A stretch of 64,000 nt of DNA, taken from NCBI RefSeq assembly GCF_009737085.1, contig NZ_WOVL01000023.1:1-64000 (forward strand). The letters are read 5' to 3'. Positions 17,549 to 26,460 of the stretch are shown here, piece by piece. Position 1 is the stretch's first letter, and each line of letters starts with the position of its first letter. Below the pieces are notes generated by a model that saw only the letters and a list, made by a program, of their open reading frames with translations, ran no database searches and was not told the DNA's origin. The stretch is from Paenibacillus sp. NEAU-GSW1 (GTDB lineage Bacteria > Bacillota > Bacilli > Paenibacillales > Paenibacillaceae). The position numbers and the translations under genes were made by a program.

Positions 17549-17690
17549 TAGTGGATTTATCCAATATAGAGTGCTGAATTTAGGCGACTCGACCTAAGTT
17601 AGTGGAAAAATCCAATATAGGGCGACGAAATGCGGCGGATAGGCCAAAGTTAGTGGATTTATCCAATATAGAGCACCCAGCAGAGCAACG
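17549..17690. repeat. Three 51-bp-spaced intergenic repeats
   Basis: TAGTGGA..ATCCAATATAG occurs three times, starting at 17549, 17600 and 17651, exactly 51 bp apart; the copies differ at a few bases and the intervening sequence is less conserved. The period equals 17 codons, and the minus strand is open through it (17580-17849, ILDKSTNFG/ILDFSTNLG). It lacks a ribosome site and I do not call it a gene. The rest of 17465-17751 holds the pabB upstream region and the cysK terminator. Confidence 0.8.
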
Positions 17691-17695
17691 AAATT

Positions 17696-17738
17696 CAAAA
17701 AGCTCCCCATACCGCGCAAAAGCGGCACGAGGAGCTTC
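17696..17738 (-). terminator. Terminator of cysK
   Basis: Minus strand AAGCTCC..GGGAGCTTTTTG with an inner arm CCGC..GCGG, starting 13 bp after the stop codon. Confidence 0.85.
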
Positions 17739-17751
17739 GATAAAAGCGATA

Positions 17752-18690
17752 TTAGTTGTCGAAGTTGAACAGCGGAGTCGACAGGTAACGCTCGCCGTTA
17801 CTTGGCACGATTGCCACGACGCGTTTGCCTTTGCCCAGCTCTTTCGCAACTTTCAGAGCAGCGAAAATAGCAGCGCCGGAGGAAATGCCGACGAGAAGGC
17901 CTTCTTCTTTAGCTGCGCGGCGCGCAACTTCGAAAGCTTCTTCGTTCTCAACTGTAATAACGCCATCATAAACTTCACGGTTCAAGATGTCCGGCACGAA
18001 GTTGGCGCCGATACCTTGAATTTTGTGAGGGCCTGGTTGGCCGCCCGACAAGATTGGGGATGCAGCAGGCTCTACTGCGTATACTTTAATGCCGTCGAAG
18101 TTCTTTTTCAAAACTTCGCCTGCGCCCGAAATCGTTCCGCCCGTACCGATACCGGCAATAAATGCGTCCAGTTTGCCGTCAAGGGAGTTGATTGCTTCAA
18201 CGATTTCCGGACCCGTTGTTTCGCGGTGGATTTTCACATTGGCTTGGTTTTTGAATTGTTGCGGGATGAAGTAGCTAGGGTTTTCTTTAGCCAGCTCTTC
18301 CGCTTTGCGAACTGCACCGTTCATGCCTTCGGATCCTGGTGTCAGAACGAGTTCTGCGCCATAAGCGCGAAGCAGGTTGCGGCGCTCGATGCTCATTGTT
18401 TCAGGCATAACGAGAATCGCTTTGTAGCCTTTTGCAGCTGCAACCAAAGCAAGTCCGATACCCGTGTTGCCGCTGGTAGGCTCAACAATTGTATCGCCTG
18501 GTTTCAAACGGCCCTCTTGCTCAGCCACTTCGATCATGCTGATTGCGATACGGTCTTTAACGCTCGAACCCGGGTTTTGATACTCAAGTTTTACATAGAT
18601 TTCTGCGCTGTCCTCAGGCACCAGACGGTTCAAACGGACAAGCGGTGTATCACCGATAAGTTCAGTTACGCTTTGTACAATTCTAGCCAT
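17752..18690 (-). CDS. cysK: Cysteine synthase A
   Basis: 312 residues, PLP enzyme making cysteine from O-acetylserine and sulfide. PLP-lysine site [13 protein letters not shown]; substrate loop [15 protein letters not shown]; phosphate loop [22 protein letters not shown] near the C-terminus. Ribosome site AAGGAGG before ATG. A consensus-like promoter overlapped by an 8-bp inverted repeat precedes it, suggesting repression by a sulfur regulator such as CymR. Single-gene unit with its own terminator. Confidence 0.96.
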   Translation of the reverse strand: MARIVQSVTELIGDTPLVRLNRLVPEDSAEIYVKLEYQNPGSSVKDRIAISMIEVAEQEGRLKPGDTIVEPTSGNTGIGLALVAAAKGYKAILVMPETMSIERRNLLRAYGAELVLTPGSEGMNGAVRKAEELAKENPSYFIPQQFKNQANVKIHRETTGPEIVEAINSLDGKLDAFIAGIGTGGTISGAGEVLKKNFDGIKVYAVEPAASPILSGGQPGPHKIQGIGANFVPDILNREVYDGVITVENEEAFEVARRAAKEEGLLVGISSGAAIFAALKVAKELGKGKRVVAIVPSNGERYLSTPLFNFDN

Positions 18691-18735
18691 GTTATAACAT
18701 CCTCCTTATTCCGACTAAATCAGTTGGTTTTTTCT

Positions 18736-18771
18736 AATACCATATTATCTAATGATGGTATTGGTTGTCAA
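18736..18771 (-). promoter_or_regulatory. cysK promoter with overlapping inverted repeat
   Basis: -35 TTGACA (18766-18771), -10 TAATAT (18742-18747, spacer 18). AATACCAT (18736-18743 in plus reading) and ATGGTATT (18755-18762) form an 8-bp perfect inverted repeat with an 11-bp spacer, covering the -10 and the promoter spacer. The position fits a repressor site. CymR is the natural candidate from B. subtilis biology, but I cannot confirm the motif. Confidence 0.7.
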
Positions 18772-18863
18772 TAGCTTTTCAATGTAATTTGGCTTCAAAC
18801 TCGCAAACGCTTTACTAATTATAAGCTGAGCAAATAGCCAGTTAAACTCCGTCTTATAAAGCT

Positions 18864-18909
18864 AAAAAAATGATGCCGGACAAGCGGATTATTTCCGTTT
18901 GCCAGCATC
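18864..18909 (-). terminator. Terminator overlapping the 3' end of yacD
   Basis: Minus strand GATGCTGG..CGGA with TCCG..CCGGCATC followed by ATTTTTTT. The left arm lies within the last codons of yacD. It ends the nadA-to-yacD unit. Confidence 0.85.
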
Positions 18910-19869
18910 ATATTTCAATAGCAGCTCATCTTCAATATCCTGCAGCGGCAATGCGCGCGACAACGCCAATTGTTTGCGCGCGGTTTCCTGCAGCTTGCGT
19001 CCGGAAAGCCCCTCCGTCTTTCGCCGTTCCGTCACCTGAATGACCGCAAAGCCTTCCTCAACCTCTAGCGGTCCAGCCATTTCGCCGGTTTGCAATTGGC
19101 CTGCCGTATCCAGCAGCTCTGCGTCATAGAAAGGATCGTCGGAATCGATCAGTCCGAGATCGCCGCCGGATTCGGACGTAAATTCATCGATCGAATAGGT
19201 TTTGGCAATGAGCGCAAAATTTTCACCGTCCGCCAGCATTGCAAGCACATCATTCGCTTCCCGCTCAGTCGCAGTTACAATCCACTGCAAACGGAATTGC
19301 AGCTGATCGGCAAATTGATCGGCATGCTCATCAATGTACCGCTCGACATCCTCGTCCGTTACTTGAACGGTCATCATTGCTATTTTTTCAATCAGCAGCT
19401 TGTATCTCATTTCCTCCAGAAGGTCATCCTTGTTCATCCCGAGCTGCTCCAGCATAACTCGATAATACGCTTCTTCGCTCTCGTAGCCTTCCATCGCCAC
19501 AGTGAGCTCCCGCTCCTGCTCCTCAGCGGTCACGCTTAACTGCTGCGCCTTCGCTTCAAGATCAATCGCCTTGCGCGCCATCATCGTCCGCAGCACCGTA
19601 TCGCCGTACTGCTTGTACAGCTGCTGCTCAAGCTCACTGACTAAGATTGGTTCGCCGCCTACAGTGGCAGCAATCGCGGACGACTCCTCCATGGAATCGC
19701 CGTTGCCTTCTGCTCCGTCATTTAAAGCTGCCTTGCCGCCTGACTCCGGGTCCCGGCCTTCCGGTTCGCTCCCGAAAGGCGACAGCTTGACAATGACGAC
19801 CGCGCTAAGCGCAATCATGCATACCGCCTGCAGAAGGATAACCGCCTTCAATACCCCGAAATTTCTCAT
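18889..19869 (-). CDS. yacD: Membrane-anchored parvulin-type peptidyl-prolyl isomerase YacD
   Basis: 326 residues. One N-terminal membrane anchor (AVILLQAVCMIALSAVVIV) without a lipobox, then a SurA/PrsA-like N domain (EPILVSELEQQLYKQYGDTVL) and a parvulin domain (~185-290: FRLQWIVTATE, SIDEFTSESGGDLGLID, AGPLEVEEGFAVIQV). Expected to help folding of exported proteins outside the membrane. Located between hslO and cysK exactly as yacD in B. subtilis, 29 bp after hslO. A second foldase, prsA, lies at 58948. Confidence 0.88.
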   Translation of the reverse strand: MRNFGVLKAVILLQAVCMIALSAVVIVKLSPFGSEPEGRDPESGGKAALNDGAEGNGDSMEESSAIAATVGGEPILVSELEQQLYKQYGDTVLRTMMARKAIDLEAKAQQLSVTAEEQERELTVAMEGYESEEAYYRVMLEQLGMNKDDLLEEMRYKLLIEKIAMMTVQVTDEDVERYIDEHADQFADQLQFRLQWIVTATEREANDVLAMLADGENFALIAKTYSIDEFTSESGGDLGLIDSDDPFYDAELLDTAGQLQTGEMAGPLEVEEGFAVIQVTERRKTEGLSGRKLQETARKQLALSRALPLQDIEDELLLKYDAGKRK

Positions 19870-19898
19870 TCCCTTAAAGCCTCCATACGATGGAGCAG

Positions 19899-20786
19899 CT
19901 ATGGTCTCGCCTGTTCGAGCAGCTGCTCCAGCTGTTCGCGATCAAAGGTATACGCCTCGTTGCAAAAATGGCATACGATTTCCGCTTCTCCGTCTTCCTC
20001 AATAATTTGCTGCAATTCCGATTCTCCTAAGCTGACGAGCGTTTGCGCTACGCGATCGCTTGAGCAGGCGCATTGAAATACGATGTCCATTGTATCGTGA
20101 ATGTGCAGGTCGTCGCCCACCAGCCTGTGCAAAATCTCCTCCGGCGTCTCGCCTTGCTCAAGGCACGCTGTCACATGCGGCATCGCGCCGATTGCCTGCT
20201 CAAGCCGCGTAATTTCCGCATCGGTTAAACCAGGCAGCAATTGCACGATAAAACCGCCTGCATGAATGACGCTTCCGTCCGTGTCGACCAGCACGCCAAG
20301 GCCAACAGCCGAAGGCGTCTGTTCCGACAACGCAAAATAGTACGTGAAATCCTCGGCAAGCTCGCCGGAAATTAACGGCACACTGCCGCGATAAGGTTCC
20401 TTCAGCCCGAGGTCTTTCGTAATATGCAAATAGCCGTCGGTTCCAACGCCCCCGGCTACATCAATTTTTCCATGCGCATTGCTTGGAAGCAGCACATCAG
20501 GATTGTCCACATAACCGCGGACTTGGCCATGCGCATTCGCATCGACAACGATTTGTCCAATCGGCCCGTTTCCCTTCACTTGAACCGTCAACTTCTCTTC
20601 GCCCTTTAACATTGCGCCCATAATTGCGCCGGCCGTAGCTGTGCGGCCAAGCGCAGCAGTCGCAGTCGGCAGCGTGCCGTGACGGCGCTGCAGCTCGCTC
20701 ACAAGCTGTGTCGTACGAACGGCAAAAACGCGGATTTTTCCGCCCCAAGCCGTACCGCGCACAAGCACATCATTCCGTTGTTCCAT
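19899..20786 (-). CDS. hslO: Redox-regulated chaperone Hsp33
   Basis: 295 residues. Holdase activated by oxidation. The C-terminal zinc centre has all four Cys in the family pattern CxC...CxxC: FQCACSSD and VCHFCNEAY. The N-terminal domain has AWGGKIRVFAVRTTQLV and LKGEEKLTVQVKGNGPIG. ATG has AAGGAGG 7 nt upstream, itself right behind a family B hairpin. Between coaX and yacD as in B. subtilis. Confidence 0.96.
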   Translation of the reverse strand: MEQRNDVLVRGTAWGGKIRVFAVRTTQLVSELQRRHGTLPTATAALGRTATAGAIMGAMLKGEEKLTVQVKGNGPIGQIVVDANAHGQVRGYVDNPDVLLPSNAHGKIDVAGGVGTDGYLHITKDLGLKEPYRGSVPLISGELAEDFTYYFALSEQTPSAVGLGVLVDTDGSVIHAGGFIVQLLPGLTDAEITRLEQAIGAMPHVTACLEQGETPEEILHRLVGDDLHIHDTMDIVFQCACSSDRVAQTLVSLGESELQQIIEEDGEAEIVCHFCNEAYTFDREQLEQLLEQARP

Positions 20787-20791
20787 GCTAG

Positions 20792-20830
20792 CCCTCCTTA
20801 CATCAAGGTTTGGGCAGAGCCCAAAACCGC
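20792..20830 (-). repeat. SD-proximal hairpin repeat family B (hslO)
   Basis: Minus strand GGTTT(T)GGGC-TCT-GCCCAAACC, then TTGATGTAAGGAGGG and the hslO ATG. The arms differ from the urtD copy (CTTTGAG/CTCAAAG), yet pairing is kept, which argues that the structure rather than the sequence is retained. Confidence 0.7.
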
Positions 20831-20844
20831 TTGTCTTTTCAATA

Positions 20845-21612
20845 TCACTCTATGTTCCGTTCATAAATAATACGCAATCCTTCCAGCGTAAGAAGAGGAT
20901 CCACTTCCTCTATCGTTTCCGATTCGGCGCTGATTAACTCTGCAAGTCCGCCTGTTGCGATTACGCGCGGCGATACTTTAAATTCGTTTCGAATCCGTTT
21001 CACAATGCCGTCGACCTGACCCGCATAGCCAAAAATAATGCCGGCCTGCATCGACGTCACCGGATTGCGGCCAATGACGCTCTTCGGCTTCACAAGCTCA
21101 ATGCGCGGCAGTTTCGCCGCGCGTTGATACAGCGCCTCCGTTGAAATGCCGATACCCGGTACAATCGCGCCGCCCAAGTAGTTGCTTCCCGCATCGATAT
21201 AATCGAACGTGGTCGCTGTGCCGAAGTCGACAATAATAAGCGGTGCGCCGTATTTTTCAATGCCGGCAACAGAGTTGACGATCCGATCCGCGCCAACCTC
21301 GCGCGGGTTCTCATAGCGGATGTTTAACCCCGTCTTAATGCCTGGTCCGACAACGAGCGGCGTTTTGCGCAAATATTTCAAACAAAGCTGTTCCAGCGTG
21401 CGCATCAGCGGAGGAACGACGGACGAAATAATAACGCCTTCCATCTGATCGAGCTTAAGCCCCGCATAATGGAACAGGTTATGAATGTTCATGCCGTACT
21501 CATCGACGGTTGCCGATCGATTCGTGCTTAGGCGCCAATGGTGCTGCAGCTCTTTGCCTTTATATACGCCAAGCACAATATTCGTATTCCCTACATCAAT
21601 GACGAGAATCAC
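20845..21612 (-). CDS. coaX: Type III pantothenate kinase
   Basis: 255 residues, first step of coenzyme A synthesis. ASKHA-fold motifs: [66 protein letters not shown] with the catalytic Asp, [11 protein letters not shown] and VIATGGLA. Starts at GTG overlapping nadC by 4 bp. In B. subtilis coaX follows ftsH directly; here the BMP transporter and nadABC lie between. Confidence 0.96.
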   Translation of the reverse strand: MILVIDVGNTNIVLGVYKGKELQHHWRLSTNRSATVDEYGMNIHNLFHYAGLKLDQMEGVIISSVVPPLMRTLEQLCLKYLRKTPLVVGPGIKTGLNIRYENPREVGADRIVNSVAGIEKYGAPLIIVDFGTATTFDYIDAGSNYLGGAIVPGIGISTEALYQRAAKLPRIELVKPKSVIGRNPVTSMQAGIIFGYAGQVDGIVKRIRNEFKVSPRVIATGGLAELISAESETIEEVDPLLTLEGLRIIYERNIE

Positions 21613-22487
21613 AGCGCTGTGCCTCCCTTTATCGCGTTCAAATCAAGACTGATATCGAGCGCGTTGAAGGAATAGGTGAGTCCTCCCACCGAGATGACAT
21701 CAACGCCGCACTCTGCAATGCCTTTAATCGTTTGCAGGTTCACGTTGCCGGAAGCTTCAACGATTGTCTGCGGAGAGCGCGATTTTATTAGACTTACCAT
21801 TTCTTTCATCATCGGCGGAGCCATGTTGTCGAGCATGATAATATCGGTACCGCAAGCAAGCGCTTCTTCGACTTGCTCAAGCGATTCCGTTTCCACTTCG
21901 ATTTTCATCGTGTGCGGAATGTTAGCCCGCGCAGCCTCTACCGCCTGGCGGATGCCGCCCGCCCCTTTAATATGGTTGTCTTTAATCATAACAGCGTCAT
22001 ACAAGCCAAAACGGTGATTGGCGCCGCCGCCCACACGGACTGCGTATTTCTCCAGCATCCGATGGCCTGGCGTCGTTTTTCGCGTATCGACAAGCCGTAC
22101 CTTGAGCCCTTCTAAAGCTGCAACGAAAGCGCTCGTCTTCGTCGCAATGCCCGACATGCGCTGCAGAAGGTTGAGCGCGAGCCGCTCCCCCGTCAACAAA
22201 CTATGCGTGCTGCCTTCGGCAACGATAAGCACGGTTCCTTTTTCCACGTGATCGCCTTCCGCCACTTTCGCTTCGAACGTAATGGACGGATCGACAATTT
22301 CAAATACGAGCTTCGCAATCGGAAGTCCGGCGATTACGCCGCTTTCCTTCGCATGGATAACCGCCTTCGACTGCGATCCCGCAGGAATCGTCGTTGCTGT
22401 CGTAATGTCGCCGCTGCCGACATCTTCGGCCAGCCAGCTTCGAATTTGCGCTCTTAACGCTTCATTATAGTTGCTCAGTTCATACAT
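21609..22487 (-). CDS. nadC: Nicotinate-nucleotide pyrophosphorylase (carboxylating)
   Basis: About 292 residues. Converts quinolinate and PRPP to nicotinate mononucleotide. Motifs: [78 protein letters not shown] and [12 protein letters not shown] at 22487 is chosen (GAGGAG ten nt upstream); a TTG two codons earlier is possible. Overlaps nadB by 8 bp and coaX by 4 bp. Confidence 0.96.
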   Translation of the reverse strand: MYELSNYNEALRAQIRSWLAEDVGSGDITTATTIPAGSQSKAVIHAKESGVIAGLPIAKLVFEIVDPSITFEAKVAEGDHVEKGTVLIVAEGSTHSLLTGERLALNLLQRMSGIATKTSAFVAALEGLKVRLVDTRKTTPGHRMLEKYAVRVGGGANHRFGLYDAVMIKDNHIKGAGGIRQAVEAARANIPHTMKIEVETESLEQVEEALACGTDIIMLDNMAPPMMKEMVSLIKSRSPQTIVEASGNVNLQTIKGIAECGVDVISVGGLTYSFNALDISLDLNAIKGGTAL

Positions 22488-24096
22488 GAACAATTCGCTC
22501 CTCTGTCATCCCGTGCAAACGATGCAGAACGGTGTGCTTGCGCCAGTTCTCGTCATCACGCTCCGGAAAATCTACGCGCGCGTGAGCGCCGCGGCTTTCT
22601 TCGCGTTGAATCGCCGCTTCAGTCGTCAGAATCGCGCAAGTGAGCAGGTTGGCAAATTCAAACTCTTCCCGCTTCGTTAATACATCGTCAAAAATCGGGA
22701 GCTGGCGCTTCAATTCCTCCAGCCCTTTTTCCAGCCCTTTCGCATCACGGTTCAAGCCGACATAACGGACCATTACCTTTTGCAGCTTCAGCCGTTTCTC
22801 GACTACGGCCTGCATCGGGATACTCGTACGCCATTCATCAATTTCGATCGACGGCTGAATATCCAGATCCGTCAGCTTATTGATCGACTCCACAATACGT
22901 CTGCCGAACACAATCGCTTCCGACAACGAATTGCTCGCCAATCGGTTCGCGCCGTGCACGCCAGTCGACGACACTTCGCCGCAAGCGAATAGCCGTTTAA
23001 TATTGGTTTCTCCGTTTAAGTCGGTTTTGACTCCACCCATCATATAATGAGCAGCAGGAGCGACCGGAATCCAATCCGTCGTCAAATCAAGACCATATTT
23101 CAAGCAAAATTCATAAATAGTCGGAAAACGATGCTTCACCATCTCCGGCGATTCATGCGTAACGTCGAGATATACGTAAGTGGCTTTCGTTTCTTCCATC
23201 TCCGACACGATCGCGCGGGCGACAACGTCACGCGGCGCAAGCTCAAGCTGCTCATGGTAGCGTTCCATAAAACGCTCGCCCTTCACATTGCGAAGCACCG
23301 CGCCCTCGCCGCGAACCGCTTCCGAAATGAGAAAACGAGGCGCACCCGGATAACAAAGCGATGTTGGATGGAATTGAATAAACTCGACGTCTTGAATATA
23401 CGCGCCCGCGCGGTATGCCATGGCAATGCCGTCGCCGGTCGCAACATCCGGATTCGTCGTATAACGGTACAGCTGTCCCGCTCCGCCGGAGCACAGAACC
23501 GTCGCTTTGCCGCGGACAAACAAACGTTGTCCGTCCGGCTTTTGCACAATCGCGCCGCAGCAAACGCCATTCTCAGTCACTAAATCGATGACGAAATGGT
23601 CGTCCCATACGTCAATATTCGAATCGGCCACCGCTTTCTCCGAAAGCGCGCGCACGATTTCATAACCTGTCGCATCGCCGTTCGCATGCAGAATGCGGCG
23701 CTGGCTATGCGCGCCTTCCTTCGTCAGCGCAAACTCGCCGTTCTCGAGGTCAAACTGGGTGCCCATTGTGATCAGGTTGTTAACGCCTCTTGGACCTTCA
23801 TGCACCAGCACGTTAACCGCCTCGTCCGAGCAAAGCCCTGCCCCCGCCATAAGCGTGTCCTGGCGATGGTATTCCGGGGAGTCGTCTTCCGAGATTACAG
23901 CAGCAATGCCGCCTTGAGCGTATCTCGTATTGCTGTCGAGCAGCGATTTTTTCGTAATCATAAGCACCGAGTTACCGCTGCCGCTCGAGCGCAAAGCGGT
24001 AAAAAGACCGGCAATGCCGGCCCCGATGACGATAACGTCTTTATCAACTACTGGCAGATCCTCCAGCTTGATGTCTACTAAATATCTAGGAATCAT
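22480..24096 (-). CDS. nadB: L-aspartate oxidase
   Basis: 538 residues. FAD enzyme making iminoaspartate from aspartate for quinolinate synthesis. N-terminal dinucleotide fold VIGAGIAGLFTALRSS; NTRYAQGGIAAVISEDDSPEYHRQDTL; TVLCSGGAGQLYRYTTNP; VEFIQFHPTSL; RFLISEAVRGEGAVLRN; PAAHYMMGGVKTDLNGET; GANRLASNSLSEAIVFGRR; C-terminal helical domain. Second gene of nadABC; a family B hairpin lies before its ribosome site. Confidence 0.96.
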   Translation of the reverse strand: MIPRYLVDIKLEDLPVVDKDVIVIGAGIAGLFTALRSSGSGNSVLMITKKSLLDSNTRYAQGGIAAVISEDDSPEYHRQDTLMAGAGLCSDEAVNVLVHEGPRGVNNLITMGTQFDLENGEFALTKEGAHSQRRILHANGDATGYEIVRALSEKAVADSNIDVWDDHFVIDLVTENGVCCGAIVQKPDGQRLFVRGKATVLCSGGAGQLYRYTTNPDVATGDGIAMAYRAGAYIQDVEFIQFHPTSLCYPGAPRFLISEAVRGEGAVLRNVKGERFMERYHEQLELAPRDVVARAIVSEMEETKATYVYLDVTHESPEMVKHRFPTIYEFCLKYGLDLTTDWIPVAPAAHYMMGGVKTDLNGETNIKRLFACGEVSSTGVHGANRLASNSLSEAIVFGRRIVESINKLTDLDIQPSIEIDEWRTSIPMQAVVEKRLKLQKVMVRYVGLNRDAKGLEKGLEELKRQLPIFDDVLTKREEFEFANLLTCAILTTEAAIQREESRGAHARVDFPERDDENWRKHTVLHRLHGMTEERIVHV

Positions 24097-24111
24097 ATCG
24101 GTTGGCGCCTC

Positions 24112-24150
24112 CGGGCTAACATAAGGATCTTTGAGGAACTCAAAGTCCTG
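24112..24150 (-). repeat. SD-proximal hairpin repeat family B (nadB)
   Basis: Minus strand CAGGACTTTGAG-TTCC-CTCAAAGATCC then TTATGTTAG and, after CCGGAGG, the nadB ATG. The hairpin CTTTGAG/CTCAAAG is identical to the urtD copy. Just upstream a second small repeat, ATCCTGACATCAGGA, forms its own palindrome. Confidence 0.7.
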
Positions 24151-24182
24151 ATGTCAGGATCTTTTCATGCATCTCTTTACCA

Positions 24183-25121
24183 TTACTTCACGAGCAGCAT
24201 GCGCTCCAAGGAACGACGAGCTTGATCGGCAACATGCGGCGGAACATAGATTTGCGGCTGCATCGTCTCAAGGCATTTGACCAGCTTTTTCAAATTGTTC
24301 ACTTTCATGTTCGGGCAAACCAAGTATTTGGATGCAAAATGGAAGGTTTTATTCGGGCTGTCTAAACGAAGCTGGTAGCCTGTACCGTCTTCCGTGCCAA
24401 CGATAAACTCTTGGCAATCGGATTCTTTGCAGTACTTAATAATAGCTGTTGTACTGCCGACAAAATCGCCAAGCGCCACCACTTCTGGACGGCATTCCGG
24501 ATGAACGACGAATTGCGCGTTCGGGTATTTCGCTTTCATTTCTTCCACGTCTTTGACCGTCAGCATGTCATGGGTGTTGCAGTAGCCTTCCCAGATGATC
24601 ATCTTCTTGTCTGTATTCTGCTGCACGTAGTGGCCCAAGTTTTTATCCGGCACCCAAATCACTTCGTCGCCTTCAACCGAATTGACCACTTTCAGCGCAT
24701 TTGCCGAAGTACAGCAAATATCAGTCTCCGCCTTAATCTCCGCAGAAGAGTTGATATACGTTACGACAGTCGCATTCGGATGCTGCGCTTTCAGCTTCCG
24801 CAAGCCGTCCACGTTGACCATATCGGCCATCGGACAGCCGGCGCGCTCGTCCGGAATGATGACTGTTTTGTTCGGAGCGAGAATTTTCGCGCTTTCGCCC
24901 ATAAAATGTACGCCGCAGAATACAATAACATCCGCGTCTGTCTCTGCCGCTTTTTGCGCAAGCAAGAACGAATCGCCGCGGAAATCCGCCACTTCCTGTA
25001 TCTCATCCCGCTGATAATAATGAGCAAGAATAATCGCATTACGTTCTTTCTTCAACTGCATTAGCCGTTCACGCAGCTCACGGTTCTGTTCCGCTTTGCG
25101 TTCCAGTGCCAGTGCTTCCAC
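24183..25121 (-). CDS. nadA: Quinolinate synthase
   Basis: 312 residues. 4Fe-4S enzyme joining iminoaspartate and dihydroxyacetone phosphate to quinolinate. Three ligand-type Cys in family positions: VFCGVHFMGES, CCTSANALKV and LVCPNMKVNN; also LAHYYQRDEIQEVAD and FVVHPECRPEVVALGD. I place the start at GTG 25121, with AGGAGAGG 9 nt upstream; the frame stays open to 25217 but without a ribosome site. First gene of a likely nadABC-coaX-hslO-yacD transcript. Confidence 0.94.
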   Translation of the reverse strand: MEALALERKAEQNRELRERLMQLKKERNAIILAHYYQRDEIQEVADFRGDSFLLAQKAAETDADVIVFCGVHFMGESAKILAPNKTVIIPDERAGCPMADMVNVDGLRKLKAQHPNATVVTYINSSAEIKAETDICCTSANALKVVNSVEGDEVIWVPDKNLGHYVQQNTDKKMIIWEGYCNTHDMLTVKDVEEMKAKYPNAQFVVHPECRPEVVALGDFVGSTTAIIKYCKESDCQEFIVGTEDGTGYQLRLDSPNKTFHFASKYLVCPNMKVNNLKKLVKCLETMQPQIYVPPHVADQARRSLERMLLVK

Positions 25122-25254
25122 AGTAGATCCTCTCCTCTTATGAGGGATGGGCGGTGAGTCCCATTCCGAGTAGGGCCGAACGACTTTGTGAATTGATGCA
25201 CAAACATTGCCGTTCAAGCGCCTTTTATTTATAAAAACTTATTTGTTAAGGTTT

Positions 25255-25283
25255 AATTTACTCCAGGCGGGGAACTGTGTCAA
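25255..25283 (-). promoter_or_regulatory. nadA promoter
   Basis: -35 TTGACA (25278-25283), 17-bp spacer, -10 TAAATT (25255-25260). The leader to the GTG is ~125 nt. NAD-synthesis operons are often repressed by NiaR or NadR; I do not see a site I could name. Otherwise 25122-25497 holds only the BMP-operon terminator. Confidence 0.75.
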
Positions 25284-25414
25284 TGCGAGATTCGCCAAAC
25301 TTTCGTCACAATTAACTATTTTTTATTTCCACTTGCTTTAGGTCCCCCTCCAGTATTGCCCAAGCACCACGATATTCGTCAAATACGCGTCATCGCCTCA
25401 CATGCATTACGATA

Positions 25415-25465
25415 AAAAGGGCGTCCCGCCTGTCGGCCTAGCGCCGACCCGAGGACACCCTTTAG
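25415..25465 (-). terminator. Terminator of the BMP-type ABC operon
   Basis: Minus strand AAGGGTGTCC..GGGACGCCCTTTTT with an inner GTCGGC-GCTAG-GCCGAC arm. 33 bp after the last permease stop. Confidence 0.85.
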
Positions 25466-25497
25466 ATTTATAACGATCCGGCTTCAACACCGCTACA

Positions 25498-26460
25498 CTA
25501 TCGCTTCGCCGAATCGTACGGTTCGCCAAGCGCAGCCGGAGCGGAAGAACGCCCGACCGCTCCTGCAAGCACAATAAGCGTAAGCAGATAAGGCAGCATG
25601 TAGAAAAACTCATTCGGTATTTGCTGCGCCCAATCGAACAGCTGCGCGAAGTTGCGAAGCGCCTGCGCCATACCGAAGAAAATCGCGGCGCCCGCTACGC
25701 CCAGCGGGTTCCATTTGCCGAAAATAAGCGCAGCCAGCGCAATAAATCCTTGCCCGGAGATCGTATTGTGGGCAAAGCTGCTCGTCGTTGTCAGCGTAAT
25801 CGTCGCGCCGCCGAGTCCCGCCAAGGCGCCGCTAAGCATGACGCCGATATAGCGGTATTTTGCAACGCTGATGCCAACCGTATCCGCAGAGCTTGGGTGC
25901 TCGCCGACCGCCCGCAAACGGAGGCCAAAAGGCGTGCGAAACAATACATATGTGCTGATAACCACTAGAATAATAACGATGTACGTCGTCGGGTAAGCGG
26001 TAAAAATCGCCTGGCCGAGCAATGGAATGTCTGATAAATAGGGAATCGCCCATTTATGGAATACAACTTCTAGCGTCGGTGTCTGCCCCGAGCCTTCGAA
26101 CAAGCTTTTGGTTAAATAAATGGATAAGCCCAATGCGAGGATGTTAATGACGACACCGACGACCGTCTGGTCCGCTCGGAAAGTAATGGTCGATACCGCA
26201 TGCAACAACGAGAATAAAATGCCGTACACTATCGCAGCAATCAAGCCGAGCCATGGCGCCGATTGCTCCAATCCGCCGCGAATCGCATATTCGGTGACGA
26301 CCGCCGCCGCGAACGCTCCCGACACCATCAAGCCTTCAAGACCGATGTTGATGACACCCGAACGCTCGGAGAAAAGGCCTCCCAGTGCAGTAAAGATGAG
26401 CGCTGTGGAAAATACGAGCGTAATGTTGATCAACTGACCGATAATTTCAAGAACGTTCAT
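25498..26460 (-). CDS. ABC transporter permease, BMP/nucleoside type (second)
   Basis: 320 residues with about eight or more hydrophobic segments of the BPD_transp_2 family. Typical pieces: TALGGLFSERSGVINIGLEGLMVSGAFAA near the start and LRAVGEHPSSADTVGISVAKYRYIGVMLSGALAGLGG in the middle loop that contacts the ATPase. Resembles B. subtilis NupQ. Start overlaps the preceding permease gene by 4 bp. Last gene of the unit; the terminator follows. Confidence 0.88.
   Translation of the reverse strand: MNVLEIIGQLINITLVFSTALIFTALGGLFSERSGVINIGLEGLMVSGAFAAAVVTEYAIRGGLEQSAPWLGLIAAIVYGILFSLLHAVSTITFRADQTVVGVVINILALGLSIYLTKSLFEGSGQTPTLEVVFHKWAIPYLSDIPLLGQAIFTAYPTTYIVIILVVISTYVLFRTPFGLRLRAVGEHPSSADTVGISVAKYRYIGVMLSGALAGLGGATITLTTTSSFAHNTISGQGFIALAALIFGKWNPLGVAGAAIFFGMAQALRNFAQLFDWAQQIPNEFFYMLPYLLTLIVLAGAVGRSSAPAALGEPYDSAKR

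Noticed and set aside
17580-17849. Small minus-strand frame across the 51-bp repeats
   Set aside because: Overlaps the 3' end of cysK and its terminator, lacks a ribosome site, and is explained by the repeat period being a multiple of three.
24097-24182. Terminator between nadA and nadB
   Set aside because: The hairpin there has no T run, belongs to repeat family B and sits just ahead of the nadB ribosome site, so I treat it as a leader element.
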